Shown here: piece by piece, positions 27,288 through 35,059 of the stretch
Numbering within the stretch: the first letter of the stretch is position 1
Layout: every line of letters starts with the position of its first letter
Source: Acidobacteriota bacterium
Lineage (GTDB): Bacteria > Acidobacteriota > Terriglobia > Terriglobales > Acidobacteriaceae
Direction: 5' to 3'
NCBI GenBank assembly: GCA_018268895.1
Contig: JAFDVP010000012.1
Coordinates: 496,001-560,000 of the forward strand
Length of the DNA stretch: 64,000 nucleotides
Position numbers and translations under genes: made by a program
The notes under the pieces: model-generated
What the model was told of the DNA's origin: nothing
What the model saw: only the letters and a program-made list of their open reading frames with translations
The model's database searches: none

Positions 27288-28573
27288 TTGGTCCCCAGCA
27301 ATTGCACCGCCGTCAACGCCATCACCTTCGCCGAAGCAACGATGTCGTCGATCATGCAGTACTCGTCCGGCAGGTGCGCCTGACTCAGCAGCCCCGGCCC
27401 ATATGCCACGCACTGCGCCACGTTGGCGATGCGCACGACGTGCTTCTGATCATACGTTCCCGGGCTCGCTGCAAACACCGCCTTCTTCCCCACCACCTGA
27501 TCGATACATCCGCCAAGCGTCTGCACCAGGTCGCAGCTCTCGTCTGTGTGCACGGGATGCACGATCATCAGGTCTTCCATCGTGTACTTGAACTCCGGGT
27601 TCGCAGCCTTGAAGGCCTCCAGCATCTCCACAACCTCACCCTTCACCTCGTCGAACGATTCTTCTGTGAGAAAGCGACGGTCGAAGATCGCCCCCGATCG
27701 ATCGGCCACGCAAGGCGAGTGCGTCCCTTCTTCCGGCTGCCCTCCAAATACAGAATTCACGTTGATACTCGCATAGCGCGACTTCGGCGGCTGCACCGGA
27801 ATCGCCGTCTTCCGCGTGGCCAGCTTCGGCTTCAAGTCGTGCGTCACTCCGTGCAAAAAATCTGCGAGATGGTCGATCGCGCTCACTCCCAGGTGCGGCA
27901 TACTCCCATGCGCGATGCGCCCGTGCGTCGTCACCTTGAACCAGTAGACTCCGCGATGCCCCAGGTAGATGTGGCTCGTGTCCGTCGGCTCCGTGATGAT
28001 GACATAGTCGTTCTTGTCCTTGCCCAGCCAGCCCTGCCGCGCGAGATACGCTACACCCGCAAAGCCGCCACTCTCCTCGTCCACGCTTCCGCTCTGTTCC
28101 ACGGTGCCGCGCAGCTTCTGCCCCGCGCGCCTCACCGCTTCAACTGCATAGATCGACGCCGCAATTCCAGCCTTCTGATCGGAAACCCCGCGCCCATACA
28201 TCCTGCCGTCTTCAATCACCGCGGCAAACGGGTCCTTCGTCCAGCCATCGCCCACAGGAACAACATCGAAGTGCCCGTTGAAGTGCAGCGAAGGCCGCGC
28301 CACCGACCCCGTCATGCGCCCAAACACATTCACCCTCGGATGCGCCGGCGTGTGCTCCTTCATTCCTTCGGCGGCAATGTAGTCGACCGCATAACCGAAC
28401 TTCTTCAACTGACCGCCAATCAACTCCGCGCCAGCGACATAGTTCTCTCCCGGAGGATTCACCGTAGGCACACGGACCAGGTCCTGCAAGAACGAGATCA
28501 TCTCGTCCTTGATCTGGTCCACGCTGCTACATATCGCATCCTGCACTTTTGCTGGTATCGCTGCTGCTGCCAT
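27284..28573 (-). CDS. M20 family metallopeptidase (ArgE/DapE/CPG2-like)
   Basis: The 429-residue enzyme has the M20 di-zinc layout: LHFNGHFDVVPVGDGW with the first ligand His and the catalytic Asp, a bridging Asp in GRGVSDQKAG, the general-base Glu pair in SVDEESGGFAG, and an ITEPTD ligand. The dimerisation domain spans about residues 205-320. The last histidine ligand should lie in the SQAHLPDEYCMID segment. No signal peptide is seen, so it is cytosolic. M20 members include carnosinases, carboxypeptidases and deacylases; sequence alone does not fix the substrate. The start has GAGG six bases upstream. It lies between the TonB receptor gene (a hairpin separates them) and the overlapping symporter gene. 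Confidence 0.9.
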   Translation of the reverse strand: MAAAAIPAKVQDAICSSVDQIKDEMISFLQDLVRVPTVNPPGENYVAGAELIGGQLKKFGYAVDYIAAEGMKEHTPAHPRVNVFGRMTGSVARPSLHFNGHFDVVPVGDGWTKDPFAAVIEDGRMYGRGVSDQKAGIAASIYAVEAVRRAGQKLRGTVEQSGSVDEESGGFAGVAYLARQGWLGKDKNDYVIITEPTDTSHIYLGHRGVYWFKVTTHGRIAHGSMPHLGVSAIDHLADFLHGVTHDLKPKLATRKTAIPVQPPKSRYASINVNSVFGGQPEEGTHSPCVADRSGAIFDRRFLTEESFDEVKGEVVEMLEAFKAANPEFKYTMEDLMIVHPVHTDESCDLVQTLGGCIDQVVGKKAVFAASPGTYDQKHVVRIANVAQCVAYGPGLLSQAHLPDEYCMIDDIVASAKVMALTAVQLLGTK

Positions 28574-28623
28574 CTCAAACCTCGCGGAAGAACGCTCGCC
28601 AGAAGCGAGGGGGAACGATGAAC

Positions 28624-28659
28624 GCCGTCCGGACGGATTCGCGCATCCGCCCGGACGGC
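28624..28659 (-). terminator. GC-rich hairpin after the TonB receptor gene
   Basis: GCCGTCCGG (28624-28632) pairs with CCGGACGGC (28651-28659), and the inner bases extend the stem (ACGGAT/ATCCGC). It begins seven bases past the receptor stop. There is no U tract, so it may act as a partial terminator or a 3'-end stabiliser that lowers expression of the downstream peptidase genes relative to the receptor. Confidence 0.5.
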
Positions 28660-28665
28660 CTGTTG

Positions 28666-31600
28666 CTAGAAGCCGTACTTCACGGCAAGCTGAATTACAC
28701 GCGAGTCGTTGCCAACCGTCGACGTAATACGTCCGAAGGTCGTAGCGCCAAACGTCAGACCCGGCTGCGCAAAGTGAGCTTCGTTGAAGACGTTGAAGAC
28801 CTCAAACCGGAAGTCCGCGTGCTGGTTCTCCGTGATGCGGAAGATCTTGAAGATCGACGCGTCCGTCGTATTGAACCCCGGCCCGACAATCACGCCTCTC
28901 GGCTCGTTGCCCGACTGGCTGTTATCGATCTTCGATCCGATCGTCGGCAGCGCGAAGCAGGACGTGTTGAAGAAGAGCTGCGTCGCTCCCGGCTTCTTCG
29001 CCGCTCCCTGGTTCGGGTTGCAGGTCATGTTCGGACGGAACGTGAGCGACTGCGCCGTATTCACCGAGTTGACCGCCGTAAGCGGATTGCCCGACTGCAC
29101 CTGGAAGATTCCGTTCACCTGCCAGCCTCCAACCAGCAGTCGCTCGACCGCCGGCTTGCCCAGCAACCGCGGCAGCTCGTACCCGAAGCTCAGTACAAAG
29201 CGATTGCGCGTATCGAACAGCGCGTTGCCGCGTTCCCGCACCAGAGCTCGATCAATCGATGCGTCGTCGCCGATGGTCACCGGCAGAACTGGCCGCGAGT
29301 CGTTGCCGATGTTCAGGCCCGACACATCGTCGATCGAACGGCCCCAGGTGTATGCCGCCGTCGCCGTAGCGCGGTGCCAGCTACGCAGCGTCATCCGCGC
29401 TTGCAACGAGTCGTACCAGCTCTGCGCCACCGAGAACGTCGGCCGCGCCAGCGCCAGCGCTGGAAAGACTGCGCGCGTCCCCGCCGCATACGCATTCGTG
29501 GCGCTCGTCGACGCCACTACGTTCGTCGGGTTCACCTCGATGAAGATCGGCAACTGATACGCCCGCGTTCCAACGTAGCCCAGCTCGAAGCCCATGTTCT
29601 GCGTAAACTGGTGCTCGATCCCGAGGTTGTAATGCTGTACGCGCGGCGCCTTGTACGAGTGCGGCAGGCTCCAGCCGATGAAGGTGATCCCCGGAGGGAA
29701 GCCCACCGGCCCCGTCGCAGTTCCGGCGTATGGGTTCGAGAAGTACGTCGGACTCGCCTGGCTCAGCGGACGCGTGTTCAGGTCGATCTGTTGCAGCGGC
29801 TGGAAGGGTGGTGCGAGCGTGCCGTTCTGGAAGAAGTCGCCCTGCCCCGGAACGCTGTCGAAGTAGATGCCCCACGCCGCGCGCAAAACTGTCTTGCCGT
29901 CGCCGGCGGGATCGTAGATCGCGGCCAGCCTCGGAGAGATATTGTTGGTGTCGGCGTAATACGTCGCACCCGGCGTGTCCTTGTCGCCTGGATAGACCAG
30001 CCCCACAGGCGCATTCGGCTGTACCGTCGATTGCTGCCCCGGATGCAGCGCGGCAAGATGCCCCTTGGCCTCCGTGTAAGGCTGGTTCACCTCATAACGC
30101 CCGCCCACAACGACCGTCAGCTTCCGATTGATGCGGAACTGGTCCTGCGCATAGCCCGAGTACGTCCACGACTTGCCGTTCAACGCCGGATCGCCCGAGC
30201 CCTGCTGGAACGTCTGCGGCAGGCCAAGGAAGAAATCGGCAAGGGCATAGCCCGTATAGAAGTTTCCAAAGGTAAATGCGCCGTTGGGCCGGTTGATGTA
30301 CAGCAGGCCGATTCCATCGCGCCGCACCTCTCCGCCAAACTGGAGGGTATGTTTGCCTTTGGTCCACGTGAAGTCGTCGGAGATGGTATCGACGCTGTTG
30401 CTGCGTGAAGCGAACGGCTGCTGCAGGTCGCCCTGGCTGAAGAAGCTGGTTACGACAACATTCGGCAGGCCCTTCGCCTGCGGGTTCGACGAGTTGAACG
30501 CATATCCTGCCGTCTTCAGATCAAGACCGCTGGTTGCGTTGGGCGTACCGCCGATCCACTGGCGCGCATAACGGGCAACGTTGATCTTGTTCGAGCTGAT
30601 CACCCACGTGTCCGACCCCATCGCATCCTGCAGCGTCATGATCTGGCGGTTGCCCGTCGTCGGAAAGTTCGATGGGGTGATCGGCCCGTACAGGTTCTGG
30701 TGCGACCGCATGTAACGGCCAAGCAGCGAATGGCTGCTCAGCTTGAGGTCCGTGCGAATACCCCACATATCGCGGTTGTCGATATTCGCGGGAGAGGCCA
30801 CGTAGAACCCGCCCGGCGAATTGGGTAGAGGAATGTAAGTCGACAGAAGGTAGTTCGTCACCGCGCTCATACGCGAGGGATCGATCCGGTTCGGAGTTCC
30901 CAGATAGTTGAATTGCGTGCCGTTCAAAGGATCGCGGATCGTTACGCCCGAAGCCGAGAAGTCTCCACCACGCTCCGCCGACGTCAGCACTCTCTGGTTC
31001 AGCACATTCCTGGTCGCATCCTTCAGCCGGAAGCCTTCATAAAAACCGAAGACGAACAGACGGTCGCGAATGATCTTGCCGCCCGCCGCGCCGCCAAACT
31101 GGTTCTGCTGATAGTTCGGCTTCACCGTCGAAAAATAGTTCTTCGCCGCCAGCGCCGCCTCGCGGTTGAACTCCCACACACCGCCGTGCCAGGTGTTCGT
31201 TCCCGAGCGCGTGACCACGTTCACAACCGCGCCCGCGCTCCGGCCGTACTGCGCGTCATAGGAGTGCGTCATGATCTTAAACTCCTCGATCGCATCAGGA
31301 GGAGGCCGCATCACGAACCCGCTATTGAACGAGTCGTTGTTCGGCGCGCCGTCGAGCAGAAAGCTGTTCGACTGGTTCCTCATGCCGTTCACATTGAAAC
31401 TGCCCGTCGTATTCCCGAAGCCGCCCGGCGTCGCATTGCCATCCGTCCCGCCCAGCGTGGCCGGGGCCGCAATCACGCCCGGAATCAGCGTGCCCAACTG
31501 CGCAAAGCTTCTGCCATTCAGCGGCAGGTCCACGACGGCCTGGTGATCGACCACCGTGCCCAGCGTCGCGTTGCCCGTCTCCACCAGCGGAGCGGCGCCG

Positions 31601-32001
31601 GTCACGGTCACCTCTTCCACCACGCCGCCGACCGCCAGATGAACGTCGATGCGCGTCGTGCCGTTGACGACCACCTGAACCTTCTCGACGTTGATCGTTT
31701 TGAAGCCCGTCGACGTCGCCTTCAGCCGGTACTCGCCCGGGTTCACCAGAGGAAACTGGTACGCGCCGTCGGAGGCAGAGGTTACGGTGCGCGTCTCCGA
31801 GGTCGCCATACTGGTCAGCTCAACCTTGACCCCAGGCACCACCTGCCCGGCCGGATCGGAGACGACACCCGCCACCACGCCAGTAGCCTGCGCCACCAGG
31901 TCGCGGCATCCGCAGAACAACCCAGCAACCAACAACACAGGAAGAAGGCGGCGAACTGCCGCAAGGGAACCACTCAGGGAGCGAACAAGTGCCTCACGCA
32001 T
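28666..32001 (-). CDS. TonB-dependent outer membrane receptor, Oar-like
   Basis: From the ATG at 32001 (CGGAGG seven bases upstream) the protein is 1111 residues. It has a signal peptide (RRLLPVLLVAGLFCGC), then a carboxypeptidase-regulatory beta-sandwich (ATGVVAGVVSDPAGQVVPGV onward, about 40-130). The plug domain follows with VVDLPLNGRSFAQLGTLIPG, and a barrel of about 850 residues ends in aromatic-rich strands and a C-terminal phenylalanine (LAVKYGF), as expected for BAM insertion. The type is the large Oar-like receptor abundant in acidobacteria. It should import a large or scarce substrate across the outer membrane using TonB energy. Its promoter carries the operator-like block at 32119-32140, beside a divergent GntR gene. 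The M20 peptidase, symporter and P1 peptidase lie downstream on the same strand. Confidence 0.95.
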   Translation of the reverse strand: MREALVRSLSGSLAAVRRLLPVLLVAGLFCGCRDLVAQATGVVAGVVSDPAGQVVPGVKVELTSMATSETRTVTSASDGAYQFPLVNPGEYRLKATSTGFKTINVEKVQVVVNGTTRIDVHLAVGGVVEEVTVTGAAPLVETGNATLGTVVDHQAVVDLPLNGRSFAQLGTLIPGVIAAPATLGGTDGNATPGGFGNTTGSFNVNGMRNQSNSFLLDGAPNNDSFNSGFVMRPPPDAIEEFKIMTHSYDAQYGRSAGAVVNVVTRSGTNTWHGGVWEFNREAALAAKNYFSTVKPNYQQNQFGGAAGGKIIRDRLFVFGFYEGFRLKDATRNVLNQRVLTSAERGGDFSASGVTIRDPLNGTQFNYLGTPNRIDPSRMSAVTNYLLSTYIPLPNSPGGFYVASPANIDNRDMWGIRTDLKLSSHSLLGRYMRSHQNLYGPITPSNFPTTGNRQIMTLQDAMGSDTWVISSNKINVARYARQWIGGTPNATSGLDLKTAGYAFNSSNPQAKGLPNVVVTSFFSQGDLQQPFASRSNSVDTISDDFTWTKGKHTLQFGGEVRRDGIGLLYINRPNGAFTFGNFYTGYALADFFLGLPQTFQQGSGDPALNGKSWTYSGYAQDQFRINRKLTVVVGGRYEVNQPYTEAKGHLAALHPGQQSTVQPNAPVGLVYPGDKDTPGATYYADTNNISPRLAAIYDPAGDGKTVLRAAWGIYFDSVPGQGDFFQNGTLAPPFQPLQQIDLNTRPLSQASPTYFSNPYAGTATGPVGFPPGITFIGWSLPHSYKAPRVQHYNLGIEHQFTQNMGFELGYVGTRAYQLPIFIEVNPTNVVASTSATNAYAAGTRAVFPALALARPTFSVAQSWYDSLQARMTLRSWHRATATAAYTWGRSIDDVSGLNIGNDSRPVLPVTIGDDASIDRALVRERGNALFDTRNRFVLSFGYELPRLLGKPAVERLLVGGWQVNGIFQVQSGNPLTAVNSVNTAQSLTFRPNMTCNPNQGAAKKPGATQLFFNTSCFALPTIGSKIDNSQSGNEPRGVIVGPGFNTTDASIFKIFRITENQHADFRFEVFNVFNEAHFAQPGLTFGATTFGRITSTVGNDSRVIQLAVKYGF

Positions 32002-32095
32002 AAAACCTCCGAACAATTGCAAAAATAGAGGTATAGCCTGCACCTATGCCACAGGTGCTTTGAATGCCATGCTGCTTCACTACGGGATTGGGGTG

Positions 32096-32140
32096 ACAAT
32101 ATACTGACCCGCTCACCTTGTCAACAAACGGTATACTGTT
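32096..32140 (-). promoter_or_regulatory. Sigma-70 type promoter with GTATAC operator for the TonB receptor
   Basis: On the minus strand TTGACA (32119-32124) is followed after exactly 17 bases by TATTGT (32096-32101). Just upstream of the -35 box lies AACGGTATACTGTT (32127-32140, plus-strand sense), an imperfect palindrome centred on GTATAC. GTATAC-centred palindromes are typical of FCD-type GntR operators, and the GntR gene starts 94 bases away. The block TGTCAACAAACGGTATAC recurs exactly at 39981-39998 in a second promoter. Confidence 0.75.
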
Positions 32141-32233
32141 CGTGAACATTTTCAATACCGTTGCCGCTTGCGCTGCCGTATATCCTGACAAGGCCAGTTC
32201 TGCTGTATTAAATCACTTCTTTCGTGGAGCCTT

Positions 32234-32956
32234 ATGGAAAGCATCGTAGAACCTCTTTACCGCAAGGTTCGACAGGACATCGTCGAATGCGAGCTGACGC
32301 CCGGCCGGGCCTTCTCCGAGGCCGAGCTCGGACGCCTCTACAATACCAGCCGCACACCGGTACGCGAAGCCTGCCGCCGCCTGGAGCATGAGGGACTGAT
32401 CCGCATCATCCCCTTCCGCGGATATATGATCGCCCCACTCTCCGTCGCAGAGTTTCACGACCTCGAAGAGATGCAGCTCATTTTTGAGCCCGAGGCCGCC
32501 GCACTCGCCGCAGAACGCGCCAATTCCGAAGAGTTAAACCAGATGAGAGACCTCGCCACCTACGAGTACCGCGTCGGCGACCGCTCCAGCTACCGCGAGT
32601 TCATCCAGAAGAACTACCAGCTTCACACGCTTATCGCGCAGTCCACCCGCAACAAGCGGCTCTTCGACCTCGTCTCAAACATACACATCCGGCTGATGCG
32701 CTTCTTCTATCTCGGACTGCCGTTTGACTCCTACGGCCCGGCGCTCGTGGCCGAGCACATCAGAATCGTCGATGCCATCTGTGACCGCGATGCCGAAGAG
32801 GCGCGCTGTCGCGCCAAAGAGCACATCCGCATGGCCATGGACCGCAGCGCAAGCCTCCTGATGAGCGCCATCCGCTTTGGCGAAGCTGTCTTCGACGCCA
32901 GCAACTCACTCGACGGCACAATTCCCAATACCCGTTCCCGCGCCCGTCGCGCTTGA
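32234..32956 (+). CDS. GntR family regulator, FCD (FadR-like) subfamily
   Basis: The 240-residue protein has the GntR winged helix at about residues 5-75: LYRKVRQDIVECELTPG, the recognition helix in NTSRTPVREACRRLE, and the wing GLIRIIPFRGYMIAPLSV. An all-helical FCD effector domain follows (about 85-215), with the usual metal or ligand acidic and histidine residues (Asp in FHDLEEMQ, His in LHTLIAQ and EHIRIVDA). FCD proteins usually sense a small carboxylate or amino-acid-derived metabolite and act as repressors. The gene is divergent from the TonB receptor gene, and a GTATAC palindrome lies between them. A matching site sits at the phosphodiesterase promoter, so it probably controls both and perhaps itself. 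Confidence 0.92.
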   Translation: MESIVEPLYRKVRQDIVECELTPGRAFSEAELGRLYNTSRTPVREACRRLEHEGLIRIIPFRGYMIAPLSVAEFHDLEEMQLIFEPEAAALAAERANSEELNQMRDLATYEYRVGDRSSYREFIQKNYQLHTLIAQSTRNKRLFDLVSNIHIRLMRFFYLGLPFDSYGPALVAEHIRIVDAICDRDAEEARCRAKEHIRMAMDRSASLLMSAIRFGEAVFDASNSLDGTIPNTRSRARRA

Positions 32957-32983
32957 AGGCAAAAATAAGATGAATAGAGAATT

Positions 32984-33035
32984 GTCATCCTGAGCAAAGT
33001 CATTGCGAAGCAATGACGCAGTCGAGGGACCTGCA
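32984..33035 (+). repeat. Dispersed repeat, family A (variant)
   Basis: The segment starts GTCATCCTGAGCAAAGTCAT, followed by a short TTGCGAAGCAA hairpin and GAGGGACCTGCA. It is a variant of the GTCATTCTGAGC...GAAGAATC repeat found throughout this window. It lies between the GntR gene and the aminotransferase gene. Confidence 0.65.
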
Positions 33036-33108
33036 TTTTGCCGGTAGCGCCTTAGACCGTTCAGGAAAAGAGACCGGCACACAATCAGCACCAGTACGGA
33101 GTTCTCAC

Positions 33109-34467
33109 ATGTCAGAACAGCTCACCTCGCAGCAAGTCATCCAGCTCACCAAGGACCACAACTTCGGAACCTGGCGCAAGCAGAAGTTCTGGAACCCCAA
33201 CCACCTCGTCTCCGCCGACGGATGCTACTTCACCGACGGCAACGGCAAGCGCTACCTCGACTTCTCCTCGCAGCTCATGTGCTCCAACCTCGGCCACAAC
33301 AACAAGGCCGTCATCGAGTCCATCAAACAACAGGCCGAGACCCTCGCCTATGCCGCGCCCTTCTACGCGACCACTGCGCGCGCCGAGCTGAGCAAGCTGC
33401 TGCTCGAGGTCCTCCCCGCCGGACTCACCAAGTTCTTCTTCACCACCTCCGGCACCGATGCCAACGAGGCCGCCTTCAAGATCGCGCGTATGTACACCGG
33501 CAAGACGAAGGTCATCTCGCGCTACCGCAGCTACCACGGCTCCACCTCCATGTCGATCGCCGCGACCGGCGACCCGCGCCGCTGGCCCATGGAGCCGCGC
33601 GGCAAGGGCCAGGGCATCCTCTTTTCACCCGAGGTCAACTGCTACAAGTGCCCGCTCAAGCACACCTACCCCGACTGCGGCATCGCCTGCGCCGACTACC
33701 TCGACTACATGATCGCCAATGAGGGCGACGTCGCCGCCGTCCTGGTCGAGCCCGTCGTCGGCACCAACGGCGTCCTTATCCCGCCGCCCGGCTACTTCCA
33801 GAAGCTGCGCGAGGTCTGCGACAAACACGGCGTCCTGCTCATCGCCGACGAGGTCATGGCCGGCTGGGGTCGCACCGGCAAGTGGTTCGCCGTCGACAAC
33901 TGGGACATCAAGCCCGACATCCTCACCACCGCCAAGGGAATCACCTCCGCCTACGTTCCCCTCGGCCTCTGCGCCACCACGCAGAAGATCGCCGATTTCT
34001 TCGAGGAGAACTACTTCGCCCACGGACATACCTACGAGGCGCACCCCATGACCCTCGGCCCGGCCGTCGCCACCATCCGCGAGATGCAGCGGCTCAACCT
34101 CGTCGAGCGCGCCAACGAGATGGGAGCCTACCTCGGCGAAAAACTCCACGCCCTCAAGCCCAAGCACCCCTCCATCGGCGACGTGCGCGGCCTCGGCCTC
34201 TTCTGGGCCGTCGAGCTCGTCAAAGACCAGAAGGCCAAGACCCCCTTCAACACCTGGCAGGAGAAGCTCGACGGCAAACCCATCGTGGTCGAACAGATCG
34301 CCGCCAAGATGCTCGCCGAAGGTGTAGTGATGCAGGCATGGATGAGCCACTTCGTCCTCGCCCCGCCGCTCATCATCGAGAAGGCCGACATCGACAAGGC
34401 CGTCGATGCTCTCGACAAGGCTCTCATCATGGCGGACGAAGCGTTGCCTCAGCTTGCGACGGTGTAA
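33109..34467 (+). CDS. Class III PLP-dependent aminotransferase (omega-amino acid/beta-alanine type)
   Basis: The 452-residue product starts MSEQLTSQQV. It carries the PLP-binding Lys276 in ILTTAKGITSAYVPLG, the pyridine-ring Asp247 in IADEVMAGWGRTG, and the FTTSGTDANEAAFKIAR phosphate-cup segment. Four cysteines (C178, C181, C190, C194) in a CYKCPLKHTYPDCGIAC segment form the insert seen in many bacterial omega-amino-acid:pyruvate aminotransferases. These enzymes move the amino group from beta-alanine, taurine, 4-aminobutyrate or similar to an oxo acid. With the MMSDH gene nearby and the reductive pyrimidine operon in the same window, beta-alanine or beta-aminoisobutyrate is the most economical substrate, but this is inference. 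The upstream frame to 33013 covers a repeat and is not protein-like. Confidence 0.88.
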   Translation: MSEQLTSQQVIQLTKDHNFGTWRKQKFWNPNHLVSADGCYFTDGNGKRYLDFSSQLMCSNLGHNNKAVIESIKQQAETLAYAAPFYATTARAELSKLLLEVLPAGLTKFFFTTSGTDANEAAFKIARMYTGKTKVISRYRSYHGSTSMSIAATGDPRRWPMEPRGKGQGILFSPEVNCYKCPLKHTYPDCGIACADYLDYMIANEGDVAAVLVEPVVGTNGVLIPPPGYFQKLREVCDKHGVLLIADEVMAGWGRTGKWFAVDNWDIKPDILTTAKGITSAYVPLGLCATTQKIADFFEENYFAHGHTYEAHPMTLGPAVATIREMQRLNLVERANEMGAYLGEKLHALKPKHPSIGDVRGLGLFWAVELVKDQKAKTPFNTWQEKLDGKPIVVEQIAAKMLAEGVVMQAWMSHFVLAPPLIIEKADIDKAVDALDKALIMADEALPQLATV

Positions 34468-34468
34468 C

Positions 34469-34714
34469 GTGCGTAGATGGAAATCAGTTGGTGTTGTCGC
34501 AGAAAGGGATCCCATTTGGATTTCTGGTGTGAACGTTTGGGATCATGCCTGGAACAAAACGGATGAAGCCAACGTGCTGTTGCCCCATCCCAGCTATCCT
34601 TGGCAAATGCATGGCATGTCTATTTACGAGATTGCGGTAGATGACCGTCGCATCAGGTTTGCAACTGGCGAACTCTCAGCAAACGTTTGGGGATTCTATG
34701 AGCCTCAGTTATGA
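34469..34714 (+). CDS. Hypothetical protein (81 aa)
   Basis: A GTG at 34469, two bases past the aminotransferase stop, opens a frame encoding 81 residues. It begins with a basic RRWKSVGVVAERDPIWISG and continues with DHAWNKTDEANVLLPHP, MHGMSIYEIAVDDRRIRF and ANVWGFYEPQL. The even spread of aromatic and charged residues and the lack of low complexity look like a real folded protein. Base composition is lower in G+C than its neighbours, which may indicate transfer. The ribosome binding site is weak, so translation may depend on coupling to the aminotransferase. No family is assigned. Confidence 0.5.
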   Translation: MRRWKSVGVVAERDPIWISGVNVWDHAWNKTDEANVLLPHPSYPWQMHGMSIYEIAVDDRRIRFATGELSANVWGFYEPQL

Positions 34715-35059
34715 GGTTCACTTGTCCTTCGTGAGCCACACGTCGTGGACACCAGAAAGTTCTAAAGTCGTCCTCTAAGACCGGCTAAATACGAGGACAC
34801 TCATGAAAGCCTGCGTTATTGCCATCTCTTTCATCACTTCCATTGCCTTCGCCGGGTGCCCCAGGTCTCGATTCTGAGACCTGGGTTCATCGCGCAAAGC
34901 GCGACAGCCTTTGTTTTTGCCGTTGCAGTTGCCTTTGCCGTCATTCTGAGCGCAGCGAAGAATCTCAGTATTTCGCTCGGAGCAGCAATTCCATTCGGGT
35001 GCCCCATCCTTCGCAGGTTCATCGCGAAGGGTGGGAAGCAAGACCCTACGAGGACAGAC
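34715..35059 (+). repeat. Repeat cluster: family B, family A and family B in tandem
   Basis: This 345-base gap holds three dispersed repeats in the same orientation. They are family B at 34854-34890 (GGGTGCCCCAGG, a TCTC/GAGA hairpin, CCTGGGTTCAT), family A at 34940-34970 (GTCATTCTGAGCGCAGCGAA onward), and family B at 34997-35035 (GGGTGCCCCATCCTTCGC paired with GCGAAGGGTGGG). Before them, at 34803-34877, lies a 24-codon frame that reads like a signal peptide (MKACVIAISFITSIAFAG) and stops inside the first repeat. The ten bases TACGAGGACA precede both this ATG and the true ATG at 35060. Confidence 0.75.

Noticed and set aside
25839..27413. Longer symporter start at 27413
   Set aside because: The extra 42 residues come from the M20 peptidase gene read in another frame; the ATG at 27287 overlaps the peptidase stop in the usual coupled manner.
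28549..30408. Long open frame (over 600 codons) on the plus strand opposite the TonB receptor gene
   Set aside because: It is rich in Arg, His and Pro with no domain pattern, and lies fully inside a well supported gene on the other strand; a composition shadow.
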